From an uncultured Arthrobacter sp. (GTDB taxonomy: Bacteria > Actinomycetota > Actinomycetes > Actinomycetales > Micrococcaceae), in NCBI RefSeq assembly GCF_947493765.1, contig NZ_CANLSZ010000002.1, positions 124,001 through 188,000 on the forward strand: 64,000 nt of DNA, written 5' to 3'. Shown in pieces: positions 42,310 to 50,865 of this stretch. The position numbers and the translations under genes are program-made. The notes under the pieces were generated by a model, which was given only the letters and a program-made list of their open reading frames with translations, did not search any database and was not told the origin of the DNA. The number at the start of each line of letters is the position of its first letter. Position 1 is the first letter of the stretch.

Positions 42310-43506
42310 ATGAGCACCGCCCCCATCCCAGTGATCACCGAGGACCCGTACGCCCCCGGGCACCTCGCGGACCCGTACCCGTTGTTCGAGCAGATGCGCC
42401 AGGCAGGGCCCGTGGTCCTGATGAAGGAGCACTCCCTGCACGCCGCGACCCGGTTCGAGGAATGCAGGTCGATCCTCGAGGACCACGACACCTTCATCTC
42501 CGGAGCCGGAGCGGGTCCGAAGAACCTGCACTACGAGCCCAGCTGGCGAGCGCAGGGGATCATGGAGTCGGACCCGCCCATCCACACCGAGATGCGCCGG
42601 TCACTGGCCGGCGTCATCTCCCCTCGCGGAGTCCGCTCACTGCGTCCCGCATTCGAGGAGTACGCCACCGAGCTGGTCGACGAGCTGCTGGAACGGCGCT
42701 CCTTCGACCTGGTCAAGGACATGGCGGAGGTATTCCCGCTGCGCGTCTTCGGCGACGCCGTGGGCATCCCCCGGGAGGGCCGTGCGGAGAACCTGCCTGC
42801 GCTCGGAGCAGCGAACTTCTCGACGTTCGGCCCCGATACCGAACTCGCTCGTCAGCACTTCGACGCCGGTGCCGGGAAGAACGACTGGGCCATGGCGAAC
42901 ACGGCCCGGGAGAATCTTTCCCCTGGTTCACTCGGCGCGCAGATCTGGGAGCACGCCGATCGTGGAGAGATCAGCACCGATCAGGCGGCCCTCCTCGTCC
43001 GCGCGATGCTCTCCGCCGGACTGGACACCACCATCTTCTCCCTGGGAGCGACCCTCATGTCGCTCGTCGGCAACCCCGGCGAGTACGCGAAGGTCCACGA
43101 GAACCAGAAACTGGTCAAGTTCGCCGTCGACGAGGCATTCCGCTTCGAATCGCCCTTCCAGTCGTTCTACCGCACGACCTCGACGGACACCGTCCTCGGC
43201 GGAGTCGAACTGCCCGCCGGGACGAAGGTGGCGGTGTTCGTCGGTTCGGCGAATCGCGACCGCGAGCGCTGGGGCCCGGATGCCGACCGGTACGACATCG
43301 GCCGTCAAGCCGGAGGGCATCTGGCGTTCGGGATGGGCATCCATCAGTGCGTCGGCCAGCCGCTCTCCCGCCTGGAGATGGACGTGCTCCTCACCGAGTT
43401 CGCGCGCCGGGTGAGATCGGTCGAACTCACCTCACCCCCGGAACAGTTCCTGCACACCGCCCTGCGGGGCTGGTCGTCGATCCCCGTGGTGGTGACAGCC
43501 GCCTGA
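42310..43506 (+). CDS. Cytochrome P450, CYP199-like
   Basis: 398 aa with CAGGAACGC before the ATG. P450 marks are AGLDTT (236-241, I helix), EAFR (275-278, ExxR) and FGMGIHQCVGQ with haem Cys347. Long stretches resemble CYP199A4 (for example LLVRAMLSAGLDTT and RFESPFQSFYRTT), with a constant 12-residue offset. From memory of CYP199A4, its carboxylate-binding Arg92 and Arg243 correspond to Arg80 and Arg231 here, but Ser95 and Ser244 become Gly83 and Ala232. The aromatic pocket Phe182, Phe185 and Phe298 is kept as Phe170, Phe173 and Phe286. CYP199 enzymes oxidise para-substituted benzoates and cinnamates. The divergent lyase and reductase fit such a substrate. Confidence 0.92.
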   Translation: MSTAPIPVITEDPYAPGHLADPYPLFEQMRQAGPVVLMKEHSLHAATRFEECRSILEDHDTFISGAGAGPKNLHYEPSWRAQGIMESDPPIHTEMRRSLAGVISPRGVRSLRPAFEEYATELVDELLERRSFDLVKDMAEVFPLRVFGDAVGIPREGRAENLPALGAANFSTFGPDTELARQHFDAGAGKNDWAMANTARENLSPGSLGAQIWEHADRGEISTDQAALLVRAMLSAGLDTTIFSLGATLMSLVGNPGEYAKVHENQKLVKFAVDEAFRFESPFQSFYRTTSTDTVLGGVELPAGTKVAVFVGSANRDRERWGPDADRYDIGRQAGGHLAFGMGIHQCVGQPLSRLEMDVLLTEFARRVRSVELTSPPEQFLHTALRGWSSIPVVVTAA

Positions 43507-43584
43507 TCACGAGAACGGGCGCCCCCGGACGGCACTCCGTACGGGAGGTAGCGGCGCGCTCCCGGTGCCGGCGAGCTTCGGCGG

Positions 43585-43613
43585 TTGACAGTTGTGGCGG
43601 GGACGGCAAGACT
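43585..43613 (+). promoter_or_regulatory. Possible promoter of the DUF47-PiT operon
   Basis: TTGACA (43585-43590), 17 bases, then AAGACT (43608-43613). A second -10-like TATTAT is at 43706-43711. Confidence 0.4.
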
Positions 43614-43769
43614 TAACGCGGCGTCGAGCCGTGGAACCCCCGGGCTTCAACACCCAGCCGCTTCGAGCGGCCTTCCGCCGAGAGGCGCTCCCGGTTCGGC
43701 GCCACTATTATGCCCTCCGCATCCCGGTGTGATGGACATCGGCGCGTCCGCACCCTCGAGGAAGACTCC

Positions 43770-44387
43770 GTGAGACTACGCCTCTTCCCCCAGGAGAACG
43801 CCGGACCCGAACTGCTCTCGCGCATGGCCCGGCAGCTGGTGCTCGGCGTGGGGACCATGTCCGCTCTCCTCGGCGCCACCACCGAGGAGTACGACCGCCT
43901 CTCCGAGGAACTCCACGAGCACGAGTCCGCCTCGACGGATCTCCACTTCGCGCTCCTGACCTCCATGCGCACCTCGTTCATCAACTCGCTGCCGCGCGAG
44001 GACGTCTACTCCCTCTCGCGGCTGCTGAACGAGGCGATCGAGAAGCTCGACGGCGCCGGCGAGCTCATCGCCCTGTACCGGCTGAGCACACTGAGCCAGC
44101 GCGCCACCGACCAGCTCGAGGTCATCAACCGGCAGGCGGAACTGACGATGGTGGCCATGCAGCAGCTGAACTCCATGGAGGACCTCGAGGAGTACTGGAT
44201 CGAGATCCTCCGCCTGGCCAAGCGGGCCGAACGCACGCACCGCAGCTGGTGCGCGGAGCTGCTCCACGACCACAAACCCCTCGTCTACCTCCGACACCGG
44301 GATGTGGCCGACCAGCTGGTCGACGTCACTCGGGACATCCGCCGGGTCGCGACCCAGGTGGGCAGCATCCTCGTCAAGGAATCGTAG
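43770..44387 (+). CDS. DUF47 family (PhoU-like) phosphate transport accessory protein
   Basis: 205 aa from a GTG with AGGAAG in front. The protein is nearly all helical, with the DUF47 pattern FINSLPREDVYSLSRLLNEA that resembles PhoU metal-binding bundles. These proteins are usually encoded just before a low-affinity PiT transporter, as here, and are thought to regulate it. Its TAG stop is followed at once by the GTG start of the PiT gene, indicating translational coupling. Confidence 0.9.
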   Translation: MRLRLFPQENAGPELLSRMARQLVLGVGTMSALLGATTEEYDRLSEELHEHESASTDLHFALLTSMRTSFINSLPREDVYSLSRLLNEAIEKLDGAGELIALYRLSTLSQRATDQLEVINRQAELTMVAMQQLNSMEDLEEYWIEILRLAKRAERTHRSWCAELLHDHKPLVYLRHRDVADQLVDVTRDIRRVATQVGSILVKES

Positions 44388-45404
44388 GTGGAGCCCCTCC
44401 TCCTCGGCGCGGTGATCGTCGCCGCAGGCGGTTCCGCCTTCCTGAACGGCTTCCACGACGTCTCCAACTCCGTGGCGGCAGCCGTCCGCACGCGGGCGCT
44501 GGCGCCGACCGTCGCCGTCCTGCTCGCAGCTCTGTTCGGCCTCCTGGGCGCCCTGCTGGGCACCTCTCTGGCCCTCTTCTTCATCGGCGCGGCCCGCGGT
44601 CTGCCGCCGGGCAGCACGGGTCTGGCGATCCTGCTGACCGCCCTGATCGCCGCGTCCGGCTGGAGCGTCCTCACGTGGTACCGGGGCACGCCGTCGTCGT
44701 CCACGCATGCCCTGCTCGGTGGGATCGTCGGCGCGGGCCTCGCCTCCCACCTCACGAGTGGCCCGGTGATGGAGGGCGCTCCGGAAGGATTCCTCCTGAG
44801 GCTCGTCCTGCCGCTCCTGCTGGCCCCGGTCGTCGCCTACCTGCTGGCCTACGCCGCGGTGTTCCCGGCCACGTGGCTGCTGCGCCACGGCTCCCCCGCA
44901 CGGGTCAACCGGGGCAACCGGATGGCGCAGGCCGTCCTGACCGGGGTGTTCGCGCTCGGCCAGGGTCTGCAGGACGGCCAACGGACCACGGCGGTGATCC
45001 TCCTGGCGCTCATCGCGACGGGCTCCGCCGACGGGGCGGGCGTCCCGATGTGGATCCAGGTGCTCGCCGCCCTCCTGCTCGCCGCCGGCTCCCTTCTCGG
45101 GGGCTGGCGGATCACCCACACCCTCGGGCATCGCCTGGTGCACATCGATCCCATGCGGGGCTCCACCGCGCAGGGCGTGGGCTCGGCGATGCTCCTGGTG
45201 AGCGGGATCGTCCTGCACCTGCCCCTGTCCGGTACGCAGATGATGGCCTCGGCAATCGTCGGGGCCGGCGCCAACCAGCCGTTCGCCTCCGTCCGCCGCC
45301 CCCGCGTGGTCCGAGTCCTGCTGGTCTGGCTCGGGACGGTCCCCGCGACCGCGCTGCTGGGCGCCGTCCTCTTCCTCGCCCTGAGCCCCCTGCTCCCGTC
45401 CTAG
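44388..45404 (+). CDS. pit: Low-affinity inorganic phosphate transporter, PiT family
   Basis: 338 aa, about ten membrane segments, GTG start with AAGGA in the preceding gene. PiT signatures are [20 protein letters not shown] at the N-terminus, [16 protein letters not shown], and [20 protein letters not shown] in the second repeat, the inverted duplication of the family. It takes up metal-phosphate by proton symport. Its stop codon lies inside a CTAG shared with the convergent pstB stop, so both phosphate systems meet tail to tail. Confidence 0.92.
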   Translation: MEPLLLGAVIVAAGGSAFLNGFHDVSNSVAAAVRTRALAPTVAVLLAALFGLLGALLGTSLALFFIGAARGLPPGSTGLAILLTALIAASGWSVLTWYRGTPSSSTHALLGGIVGAGLASHLTSGPVMEGAPEGFLLRLVLPLLLAPVVAYLLAYAAVFPATWLLRHGSPARVNRGNRMAQAVLTGVFALGQGLQDGQRTTAVILLALIATGSADGAGVPMWIQVLAALLLAAGSLLGGWRITHTLGHRLVHIDPMRGSTAQGVGSAMLLVSGIVLHLPLSGTQMMASAIVGAGANQPFASVRRPRVVRVLLVWLGTVPATALLGAVLFLALSPLLPS

Positions 45405-46180
45405 CCGAAGCGGCCCGAGACGTAGTCCTCCGTCGACTTCTGGAGCGGCTTGTTGAAGATGGTGGTGGTGTCCGCGTACTCGATCAGCTTCCCGGGCTTG
45501 CCGGTTCCGGCGATGTTGAAGAACGCCGTCTTGTCCGACACGCGCGCTGCCTGCTGCATGTTGTGGGTCACGATCACCACCGTGTAGTCCGCCTTGAGCT
45601 CGTTGATGAGATCCTCGATGGCGAGCGTGGAGATGGGGTCCAGGGCCGAGCACGGCTCGTCCATGAGGATGACCTGGGGTGACACCGCAATGGCCCGCGC
45701 GATGCACAGGCGCTGCTGCTGACCGCCCGACAGCCCCGAGCCCGGGCGCCCCAGCCGGTCCTTGACCTCGTTCCACAGATTCGCGCCGCGCAGGGACTTC
45801 TCCACGAGGGCGTCGGCGTCGGACCTGCTGATCCGCTTGTTGTTGAGCTTCACCCCGGCGAGGACGTTGTCCCGGATGGACATGGTGGGGAACGGGTTGG
45901 GGCGCTGGAAGACCATGCCGACCTGCCCGCGGACGGTCACGGGGTCGACGGCGGGATCGTAGAGGTCGTCGCCGTCCAGCAGCACCTCACCCTCGACGTG
46001 CGCGCCGGGGATGACCTCGTGCATCCGGTTCAGCGTGCGCAGGAAGGTGGACTTGCCGCAGCCCGAGGGGCCGATGAACGCCGTCACCGAGCGGGCCTCG
46101 ATGGAGATGTTGACGTCCTCCACGGCGAGGAACTTGCTGTAGTAGACGTTGAGGTCCTTGACGTCGATTCGCTTTGACAT
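45401..46180 (-). CDS. pstB: Phosphate ABC transporter ATP-binding protein
   Basis: 259 aa with AAGGA before the ATG. Walker [11 protein letters not shown]-loop, signature [16 protein letters not shown] and Walker [14 protein letters not shown] are intact. The gene ends in [17 protein letters not shown], the typical PstB tail. It supplies ATP hydrolysis for the high-affinity Pst importer. Last gene of pstSCAB; no phoU gene follows because the PiT gene is convergent and overlaps by four bases. Confidence 0.96.
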   Translation of the reverse strand: MSKRIDVKDLNVYYSKFLAVEDVNISIEARSVTAFIGPSGCGKSTFLRTLNRMHEVIPGAHVEGEVLLDGDDLYDPAVDPVTVRGQVGMVFQRPNPFPTMSIRDNVLAGVKLNNKRISRSDADALVEKSLRGANLWNEVKDRLGRPGSGLSGGQQQRLCIARAIAVSPQVILMDEPCSALDPISTLAIEDLINELKADYTVVIVTHNMQQAARVSDKTAFFNIAGTGKPGKLIEYADTTTIFNKPLQKSTEDYVSGRFG

Positions 46181-46216
46181 TGCTTCCTTGTCAGCTCGGG
46201 AAAGAGGTGGGGCGGG

Positions 46217-47320
46217 TCAGCGGCTGGTCCGGGGGGCGAAGATCCTCGCCACCAGGCGTGCCACGACATTGAGCAGCATGACCATGATGATCAGGATCAG
46301 CGCCGCCGCCCAGGCGCGCTGCGTACTCGCATCGATGTTGGTCGGGGAGGTCGGGGTGAGGATCTGGTAGTAGATGAACGTCGGGAGCGTGCTCATCCAT
46401 CCCCCGAACACATTCAGGTTGATCGAGCTCGCGAAGCCGGCGGTGACGAGAATGGGGGCGGTCTCCCCGACCACCCGCGCGATCGCCAGGGTGACGCCCG
46501 AGGCGATGCCGGAGATCGCCGTCGGCACCACCACCTTCACGATGGTGCGCCACTTCCTCACACCGAGCGCGTAGGAGGCCTCGCGGAGTTCGTTCGGGAC
46601 GATCTTGAGCATCTCCTCGGTGGAACGGACCACCACGGGGATCATGAGCACGGACAGGGCGACGGACGCGACGAATCCCGTCCGGGTGCCGGGCCCGAAC
46701 AGGAGCGCGAACAGCGCGGCCGCGAAGAGGCCGGCCACGATCGACGGGATCCCCGTCATGACGTCCACGAAGAAGGTGATGGCGCGGTCGAGTGCCCCGC
46801 CCCTGCCGTACTCCACCAGGTACACGGCGGCCAGCAGGCCGATCGGCACGGAGACGAGCGTGGCCCACAGGGTGATCTGCAGGGTGCCGACGATCGCGTG
46901 GTACGCGCCGCCCAGGACCGGCGTCCCGTTCTCGGCGGACGCGTTGTCCGTGGCACCGGTCACCCCGTTCATCGAGGTGAAGAAGAAGTCGTAGGACAGT
47001 CCCGGCAGGCCCCGCTCCAGGACCGTCCAGATGACGGAGAGGAGCGGGAGCAGCGCGATCACGAAGGCGCCGTACACCAGGTACGTCATGAGCGAGTCGG
47101 CGGCCTTCCGCCGGCCCTCGGCGGCTGCGGTGACCAGTGTGGCGCCGGCGACGAAGAAGACGGCTGCGATGAGGGCCCACACGAGCACGTCGAAACCGAT
47201 GAGGGCCGAGACGGCGGCGGCGAGCACCACGGCGGTGCCGAGGACCACCCAGATGGCGTAGCCGGGCAGTCTGCCCTTGGTCAGCTGCGAGCGCCGTGTC
47301 TTCAGCAGTGCACTGCTCAT
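46217..47320 (-). CDS. pstA: Phosphate ABC transporter permease
   Basis: 367 aa, longer than the usual 280-300 because of an N-terminal extension with three extra hydrophobic spans. The permease core has SYDFFFTSMNGVTGATDNAS, LLAAVYLVEYGRGGALDRAI and the EAA loop ELREASYALGVRKWRTIVKV. This long form is common in actinobacteria. One base separates it from pstC (TGAC then ATG), so both are coupled. Confidence 0.94.
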   Translation of the reverse strand: MSSALLKTRRSQLTKGRLPGYAIWVVLGTAVVLAAAVSALIGFDVLVWALIAAVFFVAGATLVTAAAEGRRKAADSLMTYLVYGAFVIALLPLLSVIWTVLERGLPGLSYDFFFTSMNGVTGATDNASAENGTPVLGGAYHAIVGTLQITLWATLVSVPIGLLAAVYLVEYGRGGALDRAITFFVDVMTGIPSIVAGLFAAALFALLFGPGTRTGFVASVALSVLMIPVVVRSTEEMLKIVPNELREASYALGVRKWRTIVKVVVPTAISGIASGVTLAIARVVGETAPILVTAGFASSINLNVFGGWMSTLPTFIYYQILTPTSPTNIDASTQRAWAAALILIIMVMLLNVVARLVARIFAPRTSR

Positions 47321-47321
47321 G

Positions 47322-48308
47322 TCAGTTCGCTCCCGAGAATTCCCTGTGGCGGCTGATGATCCAGCGCGCGATGATGTTCACGGCCAGCGTGATGACGAAG
47401 AGCACCAGGCCCGCCGCGATGAGTTCGCTCAGGCGCAGTCCGTACGCCTCGGGGAAGTTCAGGGCGATCTCCGCGGCGATCGTCTGGTTTCCGGACTGGA
47501 TCAGGCTCGCCGTGAGGGCGCCGCCGGAGAGCACCAGGGCCACCGCCATGGTCTCGCCCAGGGCCCTGCCGAGTCCGAGCATCGCCGCACTGACGATGCC
47601 TGCCCGCGCGAAGGGGAGCACCGCCATCCGGATCATCTCCAGCCGGGTGGCGCCCATGGCGAGGGCAGCTTCCTCGTGCAGTGTGGGGGTCTGCAGGAAG
47701 ATCTCCCGACTCAGGGAGGTGATGATCGGCAGCACCATGACGGCGAGGACGATCCCCGCGGTGAGGATGGTCTTGCCCGTCTGGCTCGCCGGTCCGGCGA
47801 AGAGGGGGATCCAGCCGAGGTTCTCGGCCAGCCACCCGTACACGACGGCCAGTCGCGGCGCCAGGACCGCATAGCCCCATGCGCCGTAGACCACCGACGG
47901 GATGGCGGCCAGCAGGTCCACCAGGTAGCCGAAGGTCATGGCCAGGCGCCGGGGGGCGTAGTGGGAGATGAACAGGGCCACACCGATGCCCAGCGGGGTG
48001 GCGAGCAGGAGCGCGATGGCTGCGGCGATGACGGTGCCGACGACGATCGGGAAGATGTAGGCCCCGAACCCCTCACCGCCGGTGATGTCCGCCGGATCCG
48101 CGCCCAGGACCGGCAGGGCCTGGATGATCAGGAAGACCGCCACGCCGAACAGGACCACGAGGATCAGGATGCCCGCTCCCAGCGCGGCTCCGGAGAAGAC
48201 CCGGTCTCCGGACTTGCCTGCCGCATCGCGTCTGGTCAGGGTGGTGGTCGCCACGGGGGTGCCCTTCGGGTCGGAGGTCGGGCGCTGCGCGCCCCGGACA
48301 GATGTCAC
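47322..48308 (-). CDS. pstC: Phosphate ABC transporter permease
   Basis: 328 aa, GTG start at 48308 with AGGAG 11 bases upstream. It has six membrane segments. The motif LATPLGIGVALFISHYAPRR and the EAA loop HEEAALAMGATRLEMIRMAV are those of PstC. It forms the channel with PstA. pstS lies 73 bases upstream on the same strand. Confidence 0.94.
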   Translation of the reverse strand: MTSVRGAQRPTSDPKGTPVATTTLTRRDAAGKSGDRVFSGAALGAGILILVVLFGVAVFLIIQALPVLGADPADITGGEGFGAYIFPIVVGTVIAAAIALLLATPLGIGVALFISHYAPRRLAMTFGYLVDLLAAIPSVVYGAWGYAVLAPRLAVVYGWLAENLGWIPLFAGPASQTGKTILTAGIVLAVMVLPIITSLSREIFLQTPTLHEEAALAMGATRLEMIRMAVLPFARAGIVSAAMLGLGRALGETMAVALVLSGGALTASLIQSGNQTIAAEIALNFPEAYGLRLSELIAAGLVLFVITLAVNIIARWIISRHREFSGAN

Positions 48309-48381
48309 GGTACGGGATTCTCCTGCACGGCCCGGAACCGCCGGTGGTCCTTCCCGGTGGCCGCCGGGCCGGTGACGGCGT

Positions 48382-49491
48382 CTACGACGAACCCACGGTG
48401 ATCGATCCGATCGCCGTCATGGCGTCTGCCCGGATGTCCTCCGGGAGCGGTGCGCTGCCCGCGGAGGCCGCGGCGGCGTCCTGCCCCTCCGCGCTGACCA
48501 CATAGGTCTCGAAGGCCCTGACGAGGTCCACGGTCTGCTGGTCCGCGTAGCTGCTGCAGACCACGTGGTAGGAGACGAGGACCACGGGGTAGGCACCGGA
48601 CGCGGTGGTGTCCCGCTCGAGCTCGAGGGACATGTCGACGTCGGACCGGCCCGCGACCCGCGTCGCCGCCTCGACCGCGCGGCCGGCGGCGTCGGCACCG
48701 AGGGGCACGTACTCCTCGCCGACCAGCACGCTGACCCGGCCGAGATCGCCGACGGCGGAGGCATCCGCGTAGGTGATGGCGCCGTCGGTCCCGGTGGTCG
48801 TCGAGACGACGCCGTTGGTGCCCTGGGCGTTCTCGGCGACGAGGGCCTCGGGCCAGGCGCCGTCGGCCTCGTCGGTCCAGACCTCCGGTGCGGCGGCCGC
48901 CAAATAGTCGGTGAAGTTCTCGGTGGTCCCGGAGTCGTCCGCGCGGTGCACCACGGTGACGGGCGTCGCGGGGAGTTCCACGCCCTCGTTCTGCGCGGCG
49001 ATCGCCTCGTCGTCCCAGCTCTCCACCTCGCCGCGGAAGACGGAGGCGATGGTCGCGGCGTCCAGTTGCAGGGTGTCGATGCCGGGGAGATTGAAGGCGA
49101 TCGCGATCGGCGAGACGTAGACCGGGATGTCGATGGCGCCGTCGGGACCGCAGACCTCCTTCGAGGCGGCGTACTCCTCGTCGTCGAGGGCTGCGTCCGA
49201 TCCCGCGAACTGCACGCCCTCTGCCAGGAACGCGTCGCGGCCGGCCCCCGAGCCGTCGGGCGAGTACTGGACGCCGGCGCCGCTCGATGCGGCGAACCCG
49301 GACTGCCATGCGGTCATGGCCGCGTTCTGGGCCGAGGACCCGGCGCCGGTCAGCGTCCCGCTGAGCGTGGAGGACCCGGAGGCTGCATCGGCCGGCGCCC
49401 CTCCGGTGACGTCGTCGGAACCGCATGCGGTCAGCGCCAGCGCGGCGAGGGAGATGACGGCCACGGTGCGGCCGCTACGAGAAACCTTCAC
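48382..49491 (-). CDS. pstS: Phosphate-binding lipoprotein
   Basis: 369 aa, GTG start. The lipobox LTAC puts the lipidated Cys at residue 23. Phosphate-binding features are GAGSSAQNAAMTAWQSGF, YSPDGSGAGRDAFLAEGVQF, SDAAL and VVHRADDSGTTENFTDYL, all typical of PstS. It captures phosphate outside the membrane. A PHO-box-like pair of GTTCACC-type repeats lies 119 bases upstream, so induction by PhoP on phosphate starvation is likely. Confidence 0.95.
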   Translation of the reverse strand: MKVSRSGRTVAVISLAALALTACGSDDVTGGAPADAASGSSTLSGTLTGAGSSAQNAAMTAWQSGFAASSGAGVQYSPDGSGAGRDAFLAEGVQFAGSDAALDDEEYAASKEVCGPDGAIDIPVYVSPIAIAFNLPGIDTLQLDAATIASVFRGEVESWDDEAIAAQNEGVELPATPVTVVHRADDSGTTENFTDYLAAAAPEVWTDEADGAWPEALVAENAQGTNGVVSTTTGTDGAITYADASAVGDLGRVSVLVGEEYVPLGADAAGRAVEAATRVAGRSDVDMSLELERDTTASGAYPVVLVSYHVVCSSYADQQTVDLVRAFETYVVSAEGQDAAAASAGSAPLPEDIRADAMTAIGSITVGSS

Positions 49492-49605
49492 GGGATACTG
49501 CCCCTTCCAGGGAGATGGTCACCGGGCACGCGCGGCACCGGTGGGAACGCGGAGGACGGAGGTACGGGTTCGACGCTAGGCGCAGCAGATGACGGGACTG
49601 ATCAT

Positions 49606-49627
49606 CGGACCTTAACGGGAGGTGAAC
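49606..49627 (-). promoter_or_regulatory. PHO box upstream of pstS
   Basis: On the minus strand GTTCACC (49627-49621) and GTTAAGG (49616-49610) repeat with an 11-base period, the direct-repeat pattern bound by actinobacterial PhoP. Confidence 0.6.
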
Positions 49628-49689
49628 ATCGCCGGCCGGGCCCGGGCGCCCCTTCCTCTAGACCGGGAGGGGCCCGGGACCCCACCTCA

Positions 49690-49695
49690 TAGACT
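49690..49695 (+). promoter_or_regulatory. -10 element of the FUSC gene (leaderless)
   Basis: TAGACT six bases before the ATG at 49702, with no RBS. Confidence 0.45.
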
Positions 49696-49701
49696 GGGGC
49701 C

Positions 49702-50829
49702 ATGCCGGCACGCCAGGGAGTATCAGCGACGCTCGCCTTCCTGCGCAGGCGCTCGCGCATCGGCCTGAGGCGCAGCTCCGGATCGGTGGTCACCGCACTC
49801 CAGATGACCGTCTGCGCGGTGGGGGCCTACGCCTTCGCCGAGGAGGTCCTGGGCCACGAGGGGCCGCTCTTCGCGGCGACCTCGTCCATGATCGCCCTCG
49901 GCTTCTCCCGCGATCCACGGCTGCGCCGCGTCCTGGAGGTGGCCCTGGGGTGCACGCTCGGCATCGCGGTGGGCGATGTCCTCCTCACGTTCTTCGGCAC
50001 CGGCCTCTGGCAGGCGGCCCTCGTCCTGTTCGTATCCATCCTCCTGGCACGCTTCCTGGACAGCGGCACCATCTTCACCACGCAGCTGGGCCTGCAGTCC
50101 CTGCTCGTGGTGCTGCTCCCCGCCCCCGACGGCGGTCCGTTCACCCGCAGCCTCGACGCGATCGTGGGGGGCCTCTTCGCCCTCCTGATCACCGTGCTGC
50201 TGCCCCGCGACCCCCGCCGCGAACCCAAGACCGACGTCCGCGATCTCCTGGGTGAGCTCTCGGACGTACTCCGGGAGAGCGCCGCGGCCCTGCGCAACAG
50301 CGACTCCACCCGCGCCTGGCACGCCCTCGTGAGGGCGCGCGCCTCCCAGTCCCGGCTCGACACCCTGACCACCAGCATGCGCTCGGCCGAGGAGGTGGCG
50401 CGGATCTCCCCCGCCTACCGCAGGCACCGCGACGAACTCGGCTCCCTCAGGAGGTCCGTCGGCTTCATCGACCTCGCCATCCGGAACAGCCGCGTGTTCT
50501 CCCGGCGGCTGACCTCGGTGATCAATCACGCCGCCATGTCCGACGAGGCGGTCGTGGCCCTCAGTCAGGCGCTGGTCGACGCCGCCGACGGCGTCGACGT
50601 CCTCAGCCGCGCCCTGTCCGGTCAGGACTCGACCGAGCGCGGCCTCAATCTCCGCCAGGCACGCATGGAACTCGCCGACGTCGCGATCCAGCTCCATCCC
50701 GGGCCGCTGCACATCAAGCACCTCGAGGGCGAGGGCCTCGTGCTGCTCCTGCGCCCCCTCGTGGTGGACCTGCTCGAGGCCACGGGCCTCTCCCACGAGG
50801 ACGCCGCAGGCTACCTGCCGCGCCTCTGA
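49702..50829 (+). CDS. FUSC/aromatic-acid-exporter-like membrane protein
   Basis: 375 aa. The N-terminal half has about five membrane segments (SVVTALQMTVCAVGAYAFAE, then GPLFAATSSMIALGFSRDPR, typical of the FUSC/ArAE fold). The C-terminal half is a soluble helical region with many Arg and Ser. Family members export aromatic carboxylic acids or are of unknown function. The start is the ATG at 49702 with a TAGACT six bases before it. It is divergent from pstS and precedes radA by 36 bases. Confidence 0.82.
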   Translation: MPARQGVSATLAFLRRRSRIGLRRSSGSVVTALQMTVCAVGAYAFAEEVLGHEGPLFAATSSMIALGFSRDPRLRRVLEVALGCTLGIAVGDVLLTFFGTGLWQAALVLFVSILLARFLDSGTIFTTQLGLQSLLVVLLPAPDGGPFTRSLDAIVGGLFALLITVLLPRDPRREPKTDVRDLLGELSDVLRESAAALRNSDSTRAWHALVRARASQSRLDTLTTSMRSAEEVARISPAYRRHRDELGSLRRSVGFIDLAIRNSRVFSRRLTSVINHAAMSDEAVVALSQALVDAADGVDVLSRALSGQDSTERGLNLRQARMELADVAIQLHPGPLHIKHLEGEGLVLLLRPLVVDLLEATGLSHEDAAGYLPRL

Positions 50830-50853
50830 GCCCGTCCTGTCCGTGGCCGCCGG

Positions 50854-50859
50854 TAGCCT
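50854..50859 (+). promoter_or_regulatory. -10 element of radA (leaderless)
   Basis: TAGCCT six bases before the ATG at 50866, with no RBS; very like the element before the FUSC gene. Confidence 0.45.
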
Positions 50860-50865
50860 GAGGCC

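Noticed and set aside
37663-43506. Integrative island at tRNA-Lys
   Set aside because: No integrase, no duplicated tRNA 3' end (attachment repeat) and no mobility gene was found, so only an accessory cluster can be claimed.
49641-49678. Hairpin of CCCGGG and CCCCTTCC/GGGAGGGG before the FUSC gene
   Set aside because: It is bulged, lies between divergent promoters and has no gene ending next to it, so a terminator call is not supported.
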